Positions 41,991 to 50,803 of a stretch of 64,000 nt of DNA are shown piece by piece. The first letter of the stretch is position 1. Each line of letters opens with the position of its first letter. Position numbers and translations under genes: made by a program. The notes beneath the pieces are model-generated. The model worked only from the letters and a program-made list of their open reading frames with translations, had not been told where the DNA came from and ran no database searches. This stretch comes from Accumulibacter sp964420975 (lineage in GTDB: Bacteria > Pseudomonadota > Gammaproteobacteria > Burkholderiales > Rhodocyclaceae): contig CAYQVH010000001.1 of assembly GCA_964420975.1 (NCBI GenBank), positions 1 through 64,000 on the forward strand, written 5' to 3'.

Positions 41991-43703
41991 CTACATACGA
42001 TCGGTGAGGTCGACGACGCGTCCGACCTCTTCGAGCGAGGTCGAACCGTCGAGAACGCGTCGCAAGCCATCATCGGCCAGCGTCACGAAGCCCTGGTTCA
42101 AGGCGAGCTGCCGCATTTCGCGCACCGTGCTGCGGCGCGCGATCAACTCGTCCATCTCGCTGTTGATGCGCAGCAATTCCATCACCGCCAGGCGCCCCCG
42201 ATAACCTTGGAAGTCGCAGCGCTCGCATCCGACGGGCCGGTACAGCACGGGCCGGCTTCCCTCAGCCAAGTTACCGAGGAGCAGCGTTTCGTGTGCTTCG
42301 GCCTGGTAAGGGCTCTTGCAGTGCACGCAGAGGCGCCGCACCAGGCGCTGCGCGACCACACCAATGATGTTGCCCGCCATGATGTCGGGCCGGATACCGA
42401 TATCCAGCAGCCGCGGAATGGCGCCAATCGCCGAATTCGTGTGCAGCGTCGAATACACCTGGTGCCCGGTCATCGCCGCACGCATCGCCATCTCGGCCGT
42501 TTCGGTGTCGCGCACCTCACCGACCAGGATGATGTCCGGATCCTGACGCATGATCGAACGAATGCCGTTGGCAAAATCGAGCTTCACCGACTCGGCAGCG
42601 GACGTCTGGCGAACCAGCGTCATTGGGTACTCGACCGGGTCTTCAAGGGTCATGATGTTGACCCCTTCCGAGTTGATGTGGTTGAGCACCGAATACAGGG
42701 TCGTCGTCTTGCCACTGCCCGTCGGTCCGGTGACAAAGACGATGCCCTCGGGGCGGGCAATCATCAGCTTCAACTGATCGAGCTGCGGCTCCGCGAGGCC
42801 GAGCCCCGACAGAGGAACGATCCCCTTCTGCCGGTCGAGAATGCGCAGAACGATGTTTTCGCCATGGATCGTCGGCTGCACCGAGGCCCGGAAATCAACC
42901 TGGCGGCCCCGGATGGTGAGCGAAATGCGTCCGTCCTGCGGCGCGCGCGTTTCCGCGATGTTCATCCCCGACAACACCTTGATGCGCACGGCCATGGCCG
43001 GCCAGTACGTCTTGTGCAGCGAACGAATCTGCCGCAGCATGCCGTCGATGCGGTAACGAATGCGGAGAAAGGACGCTTCAGGTTCAAAATGGACATCCGA
43101 AGCGTCGTGTTTGACGGCGTCGGTAAGAATCGAATCGATCAGTCGGACGACCGGCTGACTGTACTCGTCGGCCGACGACTGCAGCCCGCGGAAGTCGATC
43201 TCGCCGGTTTCGATCTCGTGCAAAATGCCGTCGATTGACAGTTCATGCCCGTAGTACTGATCGATCGCCCGATCAATTTCGGTCTCGCCCGCAAGCAGTG
43301 TGTCGATCTCGATCTCGTCGCCGGCGAGACCGCGAATCTTGTCGAGCGCGACGATGTCGTTGATGTCGGCGATGGCCAGCGTCAGGCGCTGACTCTCGGC
43401 GTCGTAGTCCAGCGCCAACAAGTGGTGGCGTTTGGCGAGATCGCGTGGGACGAGCTTCAGTGCTGCCGGATCAACGATCGCATTCGAGAGGTCAACGCTT
43501 TGCTTGCCCAGGCTTTCGGACAGCGCATCGCGCAGCGTTGCCTCGGAGACGAAGCCGAGCGCAACCAGCAGCTTGCCGATCGGTCGATTCGACTTCATCT
43601 GCTCGAGCAAGGCGATCCGCAACTGATCCTCGCTGAGGATCCCCTTGCTGGTCAGGATCTGGCCCAGCGGCCGCGAATGCGAGTGGCCGAGCACGGCGTT
43701 CAT
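41991..43703 (-). CDS. MshE/PilB/GspE-type pilus assembly ATPase with MshEN domain
   Basis: This 570-residue ATPase powers pilus extension. It opens with two MshEN-type repeats: RPLGQILTSKGILSEDQL ... ALLEQ from Arg11 to Gln35, and RPIGKLLVALGFVSEATL starting at Arg40, which in MshE homologues bind c-di-GMP. The second repeat ends in Ser64 where Gln is usual. The core has Walker A GPTGSGKTTT at residue 326, DPDIILVGEVRDTETA, TGHQVYSTLHTN and a CVHC / CERC zinc-binding tetracysteine. It follows the mshN-like gene by 51 bp and precedes the PilC-like gene. Confidence 0.93.
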   Translation of the reverse strand: MNAVLGHSHSRPLGQILTSKGILSEDQLRIALLEQMKSNRPIGKLLVALGFVSEATLRDALSESLGKQSVDLSNAIVDPAALKLVPRDLAKRHHLLALDYDAESQRLTLAIADINDIVALDKIRGLAGDEIEIDTLLAGETEIDRAIDQYYGHELSIDGILHEIETGEIDFRGLQSSADEYSQPVVRLIDSILTDAVKHDASDVHFEPEASFLRIRYRIDGMLRQIRSLHKTYWPAMAVRIKVLSGMNIAETRAPQDGRISLTIRGRQVDFRASVQPTIHGENIVLRILDRQKGIVPLSGLGLAEPQLDQLKLMIARPEGIVFVTGPTGSGKTTTLYSVLNHINSEGVNIMTLEDPVEYPMTLVRQTSAAESVKLDFANGIRSIMRQDPDIILVGEVRDTETAEMAMRAAMTGHQVYSTLHTNSAIGAIPRLLDIGIRPDIMAGNIIGVVAQRLVRRLCVHCKSPYQAEAHETLLLGNLAEGSRPVLYRPVGCERCDFQGYRGRLAVMELLRINSEMDELIARRSTVREMRQLALNQGFVTLADDGLRRVLDGSTSLEEVGRVVDLTDRM

Positions 43704-43754
43704 GACGACGTTCAGCCGCCGTGCGGACGACGCGTATGCCGCTGGAAGCTTCCC

Positions 43755-45026
43755 TCACCTTTGCAAGTCAAGGAGTCGTTTCCCAGCTGCATCTTCGTCG
43801 AACGCCCCGCGCCGCTTTTCTGCGGCAGCCAGCGCCATGCGGTAGTACTGCGCCGCCAGTTTGCCTTGCCGCAGGTGGTCGAGGCTGACGGCAATGTTGT
43901 AGAGGTAGTCCGCATTTTCCGGTTCCAGCACGTAGGCCTGGAAATAGGCTTGTTGAGCTTCGCTCCAGCGTCCTTGACGAGCATAGACGTTGCCCAGAGC
44001 GAAGTGCGCTCCCGGCGAATCCGGCTGGCTCGCCAGCAAGGTCTTGAGACGGCTCTCCACGTTTCCAGTGTCCCCCGCTGCGCGTAGATTGATCAGCGCT
44101 GCCTGTGCCGAGACGTCGGCCGGATTCGCCTCGAGCGCACGCTGGTACCACTGCTGCGCACGCTCGTTCTGTCCCTGACGGGTCGCGATCACAGCCAGGC
44201 CAAGAAGAGCGTCGACGTTGCGCGAATCGCTGCGCAGGACTTGTTCGTACGCTCGGCGTGACTCGTCAAGGCGATTCGCCTGCAGCGCATCGTAAGCGTA
44301 GTCGATCGTCTCGTCCGCACGCGCGCGGCTGCCGGCCAGGCGCGGCGGCGGCGGGGCTTCAGCCAGCCGCGATCGACCCGCCTCACTTGCTGAACGTTCC
44401 AACGGCGAAGCAACGTTCGCGGTCGACGCGGCGGACGGCTGGGCTTGCCCCTGACGCGGCGTCACCGTCGTCGCGTCCGCTCCCGTCGTCGGCGCTGGCG
44501 GCATCGGCAACTCCAGAGGCCGCGCGGGGGCTGCCGCGGAAACGGGTGCAGGGGCGGTGGCAGGCGCCGTCGCCACCTCCGACGGCAGCGGAGCCGAGAG
44601 CGTGCCGACGCCGACCGACTGCAACTGCCACCAGAAGTAGCCGATGATCGCCAGCGTCGCGACGCCGGCGAAGGCGACGAAGATCCACAGCGCGGTTCTC
44701 GGCGGAGTCTCCTGCTTGACGGCAAAGACGTTGCGCGCGGCGCGGCGCTCGGCCTCACGCAACCCGTCATCGACGGTAGGCTCAGACGAAAGCGGACGCC
44801 GACGCGGCGGTGGCGTCCCGGCGCCAGCCGCCAGATCGGCGTCGATCGCCTCGCGATGAATGGCGAGCGGCGGCAGTTGCCCCTCCGGCGGGATGTTCGG
44901 GCCGTCGACCGGATCAAGCGCCAGTTCTCCGGGTACGGTGGCAACGCTGGCGGCCGGCGGATGAGCTGACGTCGCCAGCCGCTTGGCCTCCTCCGCGCGG
45001 CGAAGAGCGTCCATCAACAAGCTCAT
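43755..45026 (-). CDS. MshN-like TPR protein with single membrane anchor
   Basis: This 423-residue protein has the N-terminal motif MSLLMDALRRAEEAKRLA shared by MshN and GspB-like proteins. One membrane helix (about 110-132), a long Pro/Ala-rich periplasmic linker and C-terminal TPR repeats (about 255-420; AYDALQANRLDESRRAYEQVL, ARQGRWSEAQQAYFQAY) follow. It is probably a periplasmic assembly or secretin-stabilising factor. Its start overlaps the secretin stop by 4 nt (ATGA). Confidence 0.82.
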   Translation of the reverse strand: MSLLMDALRRAEEAKRLATSAHPPAASVATVPGELALDPVDGPNIPPEGQLPPLAIHREAIDADLAAGAGTPPPRRRPLSSEPTVDDGLREAERRAARNVFAVKQETPPRTALWIFVAFAGVATLAIIGYFWWQLQSVGVGTLSAPLPSEVATAPATAPAPVSAAAPARPLELPMPPAPTTGADATTVTPRQGQAQPSAASTANVASPLERSASEAGRSRLAEAPPPPRLAGSRARADETIDYAYDALQANRLDESRRAYEQVLRSDSRNVDALLGLAVIATRQGQNERAQQWYQRALEANPADVSAQAALINLRAAGDTGNVESRLKTLLASQPDSPGAHFALGNVYARQGRWSEAQQAYFQAYVLEPENADYLYNIAVSLDHLRQGKLAAQYYRMALAAAEKRRGAFDEDAAGKRLLDLQR

Positions 45027-46858
45027 CGCAGCGGCTCCGCGGGCAGATCGGGTAACGCGAACGGACGATAGACCGAATCGGTCTGGAAGAAATCCTGACC
45101 CGGCAGCGTCTCCTTGAAGGCACGGAAATCGCCGTCGATCGAAGCATCACGAATCACCGTCGGACGCAACAGGACGACGAGTTCGGACTTGACCGACGAG
45201 TTGTTTCGGTTGTTGAACACCTCGCCGACAATCGGAATATCGCCCCAGCCGGGAAGTCGACCGACCCGATTGTCGAGGCGGTCTTCCATCAGGCCGCCAA
45301 GCACCGCGATATCGCCGCTTTCCACACGCATCATCGACTCGATCTCGCGTGTCCGGATTTGCGGCACGAGGTTCTTGATGTTGTTCGCCGCCAGGCTCGG
45401 ATTCGGGTCCTGCTTCAATTCGGCAATGCTCGAAATCGACGGTCGGACATTGAGCGTCACCGTACCGCTGTCGCTGATCTGCGCCGTCAGGCTCATGAAA
45501 AATCCGATCGACACGGACTGCGGCGTCGTCGTCGTCGTCACCGTTGGATTGGTGTTCGGACCGCCCGGAACGGTATCCTGTTTGACGTTGAAATAAACAA
45601 AATCTTCCGACACCTTGAGTGTCGCCGTCTGGTTGTTGAGGACCGCGAGCTTCGGGCTGGACAATACCTTGACCGTGCCGAAAGCGCGCAACAGTTCGAC
45701 CGTCGCCAACAGGTTGAGCGGATTGATGTCGCGGTAGGAGATCACGTAGGGCGTGACGGCACTTGGCACGTTGGTCGTCAATTGCGGCCGGCGAACGGAA
45801 TATTCGGTGCCGCTCGTCAGACGGCTCCACTCGATCCCCTGCTGGTAGCCATCACTGAGCCCGACTTCGACGATCGTCGCTTCGATCAGCACCTGCCGTC
45901 GCGCGCTGCTCAGCACACGATCGAGAAACTCCTGAACCTTCTCGTGCTGTCTTGCCGTCGCCCGCACCGTGATGACGCCGGCTTCCGGATTGGCGATCAC
46001 CGAGGCGGCTTCACGAAAGGTCATCTTCTTCACGACCGTCGCCCCGGTGTTCTGCATCGCCGCCGGGTTGGGGCTGCCCGCCAGGTTCTGTGCCAGCTGG
46101 CTGACCCGGGCGGCGACGCTCGTCGGCGCTGGCGCGCCGGTACCGGTAGTCGTTTGCAGCGCCGTCTGCTCGGTGACGGTCTCGGTCGAGCCTTCGGGAA
46201 ATACCTTGTCGGTCTCGTGCAGCAGATCCTTGAGGTTTTTCTCCAAAGACTCCCAGAATCGGTTCCTCGACTTGTTCTCGATCTGGATGCGCGACGTATT
46301 CCCGCTTCCGGCCACGCCGCCGCTGCCAGTCGCCAACGCGCTGGTCGAAATCTGGGTGTTGGTCGAAATCGTTCCGGTAACGTCGCGCGCGATGTTGACG
46401 TAGTCGACCTTGTAATGCTTGAGGTAGGGTGAATCCGGCATCACCGCCAGATTGGGGCCATCAAGTTCAAAACGCATGTCTACCTGCTTGGCGATGCGCG
46501 ACAGCAGCTGTGGCAAGGTTTGATCGATGGCGTTGAGGGTGACGGTACCCGTCAGTCCGGGATGGATGTCGACGTTGAGCTTGGCGTCGCGTGCGAGAGC
46601 GAACAGCAGATCGTGGAGCTTGACCTGATTGACGACGACACTGTAGGCCTCCGTCTTGCTCCCCGGTCGTGGCCTTGGCAACGAAACGCTTTGCTCGACC
46701 ACCGGCGGAATTGACCCCGCTACGCGCGTTGTGCCGTCGGCCCGCAAGTGCCCGGCAGATGGGCCACCACTGAGCGTCGTCGGCGTACAACCCGCCAACG
46801 CGAACACCGCCAGGATGGCGCCGAGAAAACTGCTGGAGAAAAGAGTTCGCAGGTACAC
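45023..46858 (-). CDS. mshL: Secretin of the MSHA pilus type (MshL/PilQ/GspD family)
   Basis: This roughly 611-residue outer-membrane secretin lipoprotein has a signal ending FALAGC. An N-terminal STN-like domain (residues about 80-140, LLFALARDAKLNVDIHPGLTG) and an N1-type domain are followed by the C-terminal secretin domain from about residue 340 to 570, with VLSSPKLAVLNNQTA and VPQIRTREIESMMRVESGD. It forms the gated ring through which the pilus leaves. The frame opens with TTG at 46879, but GTG 46858 has AAGG 6 nt upstream and gives a compact signal peptide, so I prefer it. It overlaps the mshN-like gene. Confidence 0.88.
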   Translation of the reverse strand: MYLRTLFSSSFLGAILAVFALAGCTPTTLSGGPSAGHLRADGTTRVAGSIPPVVEQSVSLPRPRPGSKTEAYSVVVNQVKLHDLLFALARDAKLNVDIHPGLTGTVTLNAIDQTLPQLLSRIAKQVDMRFELDGPNLAVMPDSPYLKHYKVDYVNIARDVTGTISTNTQISTSALATGSGGVAGSGNTSRIQIENKSRNRFWESLEKNLKDLLHETDKVFPEGSTETVTEQTALQTTTGTGAPAPTSVAARVSQLAQNLAGSPNPAAMQNTGATVVKKMTFREAASVIANPEAGVITVRATARQHEKVQEFLDRVLSSARRQVLIEATIVEVGLSDGYQQGIEWSRLTSGTEYSVRRPQLTTNVPSAVTPYVISYRDINPLNLLATVELLRAFGTVKVLSSPKLAVLNNQTATLKVSEDFVYFNVKQDTVPGGPNTNPTVTTTTTPQSVSIGFFMSLTAQISDSGTVTLNVRPSISSIAELKQDPNPSLAANNIKNLVPQIRTREIESMMRVESGDIAVLGGLMEDRLDNRVGRLPGWGDIPIVGEVFNNRNNSSVKSELVVLLRPTVIRDASIDGDFRAFKETLPGQDFFQTDSVYRPFALPDLPAEPLR

Positions 46859-46929
46859 GCGCGGCCTTGATCCGGTCAATGTCCGAAGTTATGATAGCAC
46901 GACATCACTTGACGACAAGCTCATGATTT

Positions 46930-48318
46930 TTATTGCCTTAGGCTGTTCTGGTCGAATCCCGACCGACGCAGCTTGCGGACTTCCCGAACGTAGGGTTTGC
47001 TGGCCGGGCTGATCGCGGCCAGCGCGGCGAGTGCGGCGCCTGCCTGTTCGCGCGACGGAAAGTCGCCGTAGATCACGCCCAGCCGGTCCTTGCCGTTGAC
47101 ACGTGAGCGATAGACTCTGAGCTGCGCCGGGTCGAGCAACGAGCGGTGTTGGCTGATGAAGTCGATCACTTCGCGCTGGCTGCTGCCATCGGTCAGCAGC
47201 AGCTGGATGAAGTAATGGTCGTCGGGCGTTTGCTGCAACCATTGTTCGGTCGCCGCGAGTCGCTGCGCCAGACCAAGTTCGGCGTGCATGGTGGTGACGC
47301 CCGGGGTGAGCGCCGCCATCGTCGTCGAAGCGGGTTCGGCCGCGTCTGGTGTGCCTGGCGTCGGCGAGAGCAAGGCGGGAGCCGCCAGTTGCCGAACCGA
47401 TGACAGCGAGGCGTGGCGGCTGCCAGCCTGGTAGGCGACGAGCGCCACCACGACGATCCCGGCGCCTACGGAAATCGGTTTCCAGAGGTCGTCCGATCGT
47501 CGGTGCAGCGGCGCAAACTTCGCGTCGTTGATCGCGGATCGAGCCTCGTCACGACCGATCTGGTGGCGCCCTGCCGAGTACGCGGCGAGCATCGCCTTGT
47601 CGGCAAGAATGTTGATGCGGCGCGTCAGGCCCTGCGACGCGTTGCTGATCGACGCCACAGCGGCGGGCGAGAAGAGATCGGGACCGTGGTAACCGGCAGC
47701 GCGCAGACGAAACATCAGGTAGACGCCGACGTCAGGCGTCTGTAGCGGCTGCAGGCGGAAGTGATGCGTGATGCGTTCATTCAGCTGCCGCATGGCCGAT
47801 TCCTGCAAGCGCGCGTCGAGTTCCGGCTGCCCGAACAGGACAATCTGCAACAGTTTGTGCTGGTTAGACTCAAGGTTCGACAGCTGGCGAACCTCTTCCA
47901 GGGCTTCGGGCGGCATGGCATGGGCTTCGTCGATCAGAGCCACCACTTGCCGCCCGCCGGCGTAGATCTCGAGCAGACGCTCGTGCAAGGAACGTAGCAG
48001 GAGATGACTCCGCCCCTCGGGAAGCGAGATCCCCAGTTCGTCGGCGATCGCGAAAAGAATCTCGTCGCGTGACAGCATCGGGTTGGCGAGATAGACCGTC
48101 TCGACGTTGCCGGGAAGCTTTTCGAGCAACATGCGACAGAGCATCGTCTTGCCGCTGCCGACTTCGCCGGTCACCTTGACGATCCCCTCGTCATGAGTAA
48201 TGGCGTAGACCAGCGCTTCAAGTGTCGCTCCGCGTTTGGCACCGGAAAAGAAATACTCGGTATCAGGGGTGATCCGAAACGGCACTTCGCGCAGACCAAA
48301 GTGTTGCAGATAAACCAT
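46930..48318 (-). CDS. mshM: MshM/ExeA-like AAA ATPase with C-terminal SPOR domain
   Basis: This 462-residue protein has an AAA ATPase with Walker A GEVGSGKTMLCR at residues 51-62, Walker B VALIDEAHAMP, and the ALVYAI...FRITP start typical of ExeA/MshM. A single membrane helix (about 283-300) follows, then a linker and a C-terminal SPOR-like domain (about 370-445; FIQLLLTDG, VNGKDRLGVIYGDF) that binds denuded peptidoglycan. ExeA-type proteins help the secretin cross or assemble in peptidoglycan. It is 3 nt downstream of the sigma-54 regulator gene. Confidence 0.88.
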   Translation of the reverse strand: MVYLQHFGLREVPFRITPDTEYFFSGAKRGATLEALVYAITHDEGIVKVTGEVGSGKTMLCRMLLEKLPGNVETVYLANPMLSRDEILFAIADELGISLPEGRSHLLLRSLHERLLEIYAGGRQVVALIDEAHAMPPEALEEVRQLSNLESNQHKLLQIVLFGQPELDARLQESAMRQLNERITHHFRLQPLQTPDVGVYLMFRLRAAGYHGPDLFSPAAVASISNASQGLTRRINILADKAMLAAYSAGRHQIGRDEARSAINDAKFAPLHRRSDDLWKPISVGAGIVVVALVAYQAGSRHASLSSVRQLAAPALLSPTPGTPDAAEPASTTMAALTPGVTTMHAELGLAQRLAATEQWLQQTPDDHYFIQLLLTDGSSQREVIDFISQHRSLLDPAQLRVYRSRVNGKDRLGVIYGDFPSREQAGAALAALAAISPASKPYVREVRKLRRSGFDQNSLRQ

Positions 48319-48321
48319 GTG

Positions 48322-49782
48322 CTACAACTCCCGTGATGACGCCAGCATGCGATTGTAGAGCGTCGTCCGGTGGACGCCGAGCAGGCGCGCCGCCTGGCTG
48401 ACGTTGCCATGGGTCAGCTTCAGCGCCGCCTCGATGTAGCCACGTTCGGTGGCATCGAGCAGGCGATCAAGGCTGAACGGTTCGCGCTGCCGCAAACGAT
48501 GGACCGCCGCGGCGGTGATTGCGTCGGTCGAGGTGCCGTCGGCCGCCAGTGGAACGTTCTCCGCCGCAGCCAGTGGTTCGTCGGGGAGATCGAGTTCGGC
48601 TTCGAGCGCACGCGCGTCAACCATACGGCCAGAGTGTTTGGTGGTCAGTCGAATAACGATGTTACGCAGCTCACGAACATTGCCGGGGAACCCATAGTCG
48701 CGCCAAAGGTCGGTCGCTTCGACCGACAGGGAGAACGGCAGTTGGCCAGTCTGCGCCGCATAGAGCTGCCGAAAATGCGCCAGCAACAGCAGTCGGTCGT
48801 CTCCCATTTCCCGCAGCGAAGGCGCTGCGACCGAGCACACCGACAAACGGTGGTAAAGATCGGAGCGGAAACTGCCATCCTTCACCGCCCGCCGCAGGTC
48901 GCGATTGGTCGCGGCAATAATGCGCGCCTGGCTGATTCGCTTCTGTGTTTCGCCAACGCGCTGGTATTCACCGTTCTCCAGCACGCGCAGAAGTTTGGCC
49001 TGCAGTTCCAGGGCCAGCTCACCGATCTCGTCGAGGAAAAGGGTCCCGTCGCCTGCGTCTTCGAAGTACCCGGCCTTGGTTGCTACCGCGCCGGTGAAGG
49101 CGCCTCGTGCATAGCCAAACAAGGTCGGTTCAACCAGATTGGGAGACACCGCCGCACAGTTGAGGGCGAGGAAGGGTCGGTCGCGACGCCGGGTATCGTA
49201 GTGCAGACAATTGCTGGCGATGATTTCCTTCCCACTCCCCGATTCGCCCTCGATCAGCACCGGGAACGGCAAATCGGCGTACTGCCGAAGTTGCAGGCGC
49301 AGCTTTTGCATCGCCGGACTGTTGCCAATCAGCGGCGAAGCGCCGTCCCGACCGAGTTCGTCGACTGCACGAAATTCGAGTGCGCGCTGCAGGACCTCCT
49401 GCAGATCACCGGGGTTACACGGTTTGGCGACGAATTCGGCGGCGCCCAACGTGCGCGCGTGACGCGCGTTACCGTCATCGCTTTGCCCGGAAAGCACGAC
49501 AATACGAATCTGCGGTGCGACCTTGAGCAATTCCGAGATCAAGGCAAATCCCTCGTCCGGCCGGTGTGGCAGCGGCGGCAAACCAAGGTCGACCAGCGCC
49601 AGCTCCGGGAGCCTGCGCAGCTGGCGTAGCAACTGCAGGCAATGCGATCGTGAATGACTGGTGACGACTTCGAACAGCGCCGTCATTGAAAAGCTCAGCG
49701 TGTCACAGATCAGCGCGTCGTCATCGACGATCAGGAGCAGGGGTTTGTCGTGCGACGCAAGGTGAGGTGGATGACTGAACAT
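48322..49782 (-). CDS. Sigma-54-dependent response regulator (NtrC family)
   Basis: This 486-residue activator has a receiver domain (14-135) with acidic Asp20-22, phospho-acceptor Asp65 in LVDLGLP and Lys120. An AAA+ domain follows, with Walker A GESGSGKE at 179-186, the sigma-54-contacting GAFTGA at 227-232 intact, and DEIGELALELQAKLLRVLE. It ends with a Fis-type helix-turn-helix (NVSQAARLLGVHRTTLYNRM). It heads the minus-strand pilus operon and probably activates the pilin promoter at 32756-32771. The membrane kinase at 32895-34604 is a candidate phosphodonor. Confidence 0.93.
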   Translation of the reverse strand: MFSHPPHLASHDKPLLLIVDDDALICDTLSFSMTALFEVVTSHSRSHCLQLLRQLRRLPELALVDLGLPPLPHRPDEGFALISELLKVAPQIRIVVLSGQSDDGNARHARTLGAAEFVAKPCNPGDLQEVLQRALEFRAVDELGRDGASPLIGNSPAMQKLRLQLRQYADLPFPVLIEGESGSGKEIIASNCLHYDTRRRDRPFLALNCAAVSPNLVEPTLFGYARGAFTGAVATKAGYFEDAGDGTLFLDEIGELALELQAKLLRVLENGEYQRVGETQKRISQARIIAATNRDLRRAVKDGSFRSDLYHRLSVCSVAAPSLREMGDDRLLLLAHFRQLYAAQTGQLPFSLSVEATDLWRDYGFPGNVRELRNIVIRLTTKHSGRMVDARALEAELDLPDEPLAAAENVPLAADGTSTDAITAAAVHRLRQREPFSLDRLLDATERGYIEAALKLTHGNVSQAARLLGVHRTTLYNRMLASSREL

Positions 49783-50158
49783 GAAAAGGCGTCGATTCCT
49801 CTGGAAAGTACCCCGGCGGGCATTATTTCACAACTGTCTGGAGGGCAAGCAGGCGCACGCTCAAGAACGACGCGGTGTTGACGCCTGTGCTGAAGCAGGA
49901 CGTGCTCCCGGCGCCAACGCCCGTCGGTAACGGGTTGCGCCGCACCGGTGCGGGGATCGGACTGGAGGCGCCGAATCGCATCAACCGGCGGGCCTGTGCG
50001 AGACGTCTTCGGCAGATAGCTTTTTCGCCCTCCCTCGTACTCTCGTACTCGTCCAGACGTCTCCGAAGGCCTTCGAACCGCTGCCGCTGCCCTGCGCTCC
50101 CAACTCAATCACGACAATTGGGGTGAGGCCGAGCCTTTTCTTGCTCGGGAACTCCGGC
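49783..50158. other. Intergenic region without recognised gene
   Basis: About 376 bp lie between the divergent response regulator start and the tRNA-Gln promoter. Reading frames here show no family similarity and no good ribosome-binding site. I see no sigma-54 promoter for the regulator. A 6-bp inverted repeat (CCGAGC 50129-50134, GCTCGG 50143-50148) lies just upstream of the tRNA -10. The promoter of the regulator-led operon must lie here but was not identified. Confidence 0.5.
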
Positions 50159-50164
50159 TATAAT
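50159..50164 (+). promoter_or_regulatory. -10 box of tRNA-Gln
   Basis: A perfect TATAAT lies 35 nt upstream of the mature tRNA 5' end, a normal leader length. TTGCTC at 50141-50146 is too close (12 bp) to be a regular -35; no better hexamer is visible at 16-18 bp. Confidence 0.6.
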
Positions 50165-50199
50165 GCGCTCCCTATTCGCGGCAGGCGACAGCGAACCGC

Positions 50200-50276
50200 T
50201 GGGGAGTCGCCAAGTTGGTCAAGGCACCGGATTTTGATTCCGGCATTCGAAGGTTCGAATCCTTCTTCCCCAGCCA
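50200..50276 (+). tRNA. tRNA-Gln (anticodon UUG)
   Basis: A complete cloverleaf of 77 nt includes an encoded CCA. The acceptor is TGGGGAG with CTTCCCCA pairing, the D-arm is CGCCAAGTTGGTCAAGGC, and the anticodon arm is CCGGATTTTGATTCCGG with loop anticodon TTG. The T-arm is AAGGTTCGAATCCTT. The U1-G2 start at the acceptor end is a known identity element of glutamine tRNAs. No neighbouring tRNA is seen. Confidence 0.96.
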
Positions 50277-50341
50277 AATCATTCAAACCGTTGCGAGCAG
50301 AGGCGAGTCGCCGTTCGTCGGCGCAGCGGGGGTTCTGAGGC

Positions 50342-50803
50342 TCAGGAAAGACCCGTGCTGCCAAAGCCTCGATCACCTCGCTGACTGGCGGGAAACTCCT
50401 CGACGACGTTGAACCTCGCACGCACGACCGGGACGATCACCAGCTGCGCGAGACGGTCGAGTGGTTCGAGAGTAAACGGTTGCTGGCCACGGTTCCAGGT
50501 CGAGACCATGATCTCTCCCTGATAGTCGGAATCAATCAGACCGACCAGATTGCCGAGGACGATCCCGTGTCGGTGTCCAAGGCCAGAGCGCGGCAGGACC
50601 ATCGCCGCCAGACCCGGGTCGGCGAGATGGATGGCGACACCGGTCGGAATCAGCTCGACTCCTCCCGGCTCAATGGTCAATGGCGACGGGATGCAGGCAC
50701 GCAGATCGAGGCCCGCAGCGCCCTGGCTTGCATAGTGCAAAGGCTCGCGCGGCAGCCGCGGGTCGAGCAGCTTGACGTCGATCAGTCGGCTGGGCGGCGA
50801 CAC
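50342..50803 (-). CDS. dut: dUTP diphosphatase
   Basis: Dut hydrolyses dUTP to dUMP and pyrophosphate, keeping uracil out of DNA and feeding dTMP synthesis. The 153-residue homotrimeric type shows motif 1 SQGAAGLDLRA, motif 2 VLPRSGLGHRHG, motif 3 GLIDSDYQGEI, motif 4 RLAQLVIVPV and motif 5 RGDRGFGSTG. Its start overlaps the end of coaBC by 22 nt, the usual coaBC-dut coupling in proteobacteria. Confidence 0.96.
   Translation of the reverse strand: MSPPSRLIDVKLLDPRLPREPLHYASQGAAGLDLRACIPSPLTIEPGGVELIPTGVAIHLADPGLAAMVLPRSGLGHRHGIVLGNLVGLIDSDYQGEIMVSTWNRGQQPFTLEPLDRLAQLVIVPVVRARFNVVEEFPASQRGDRGFGSTGLS

Noticed and set aside
40900..42204. 434-codon open frame on the plus strand
   Set aside because: It is antisense to the PilC-like and MshE-like genes; composition is that of a shadow frame.
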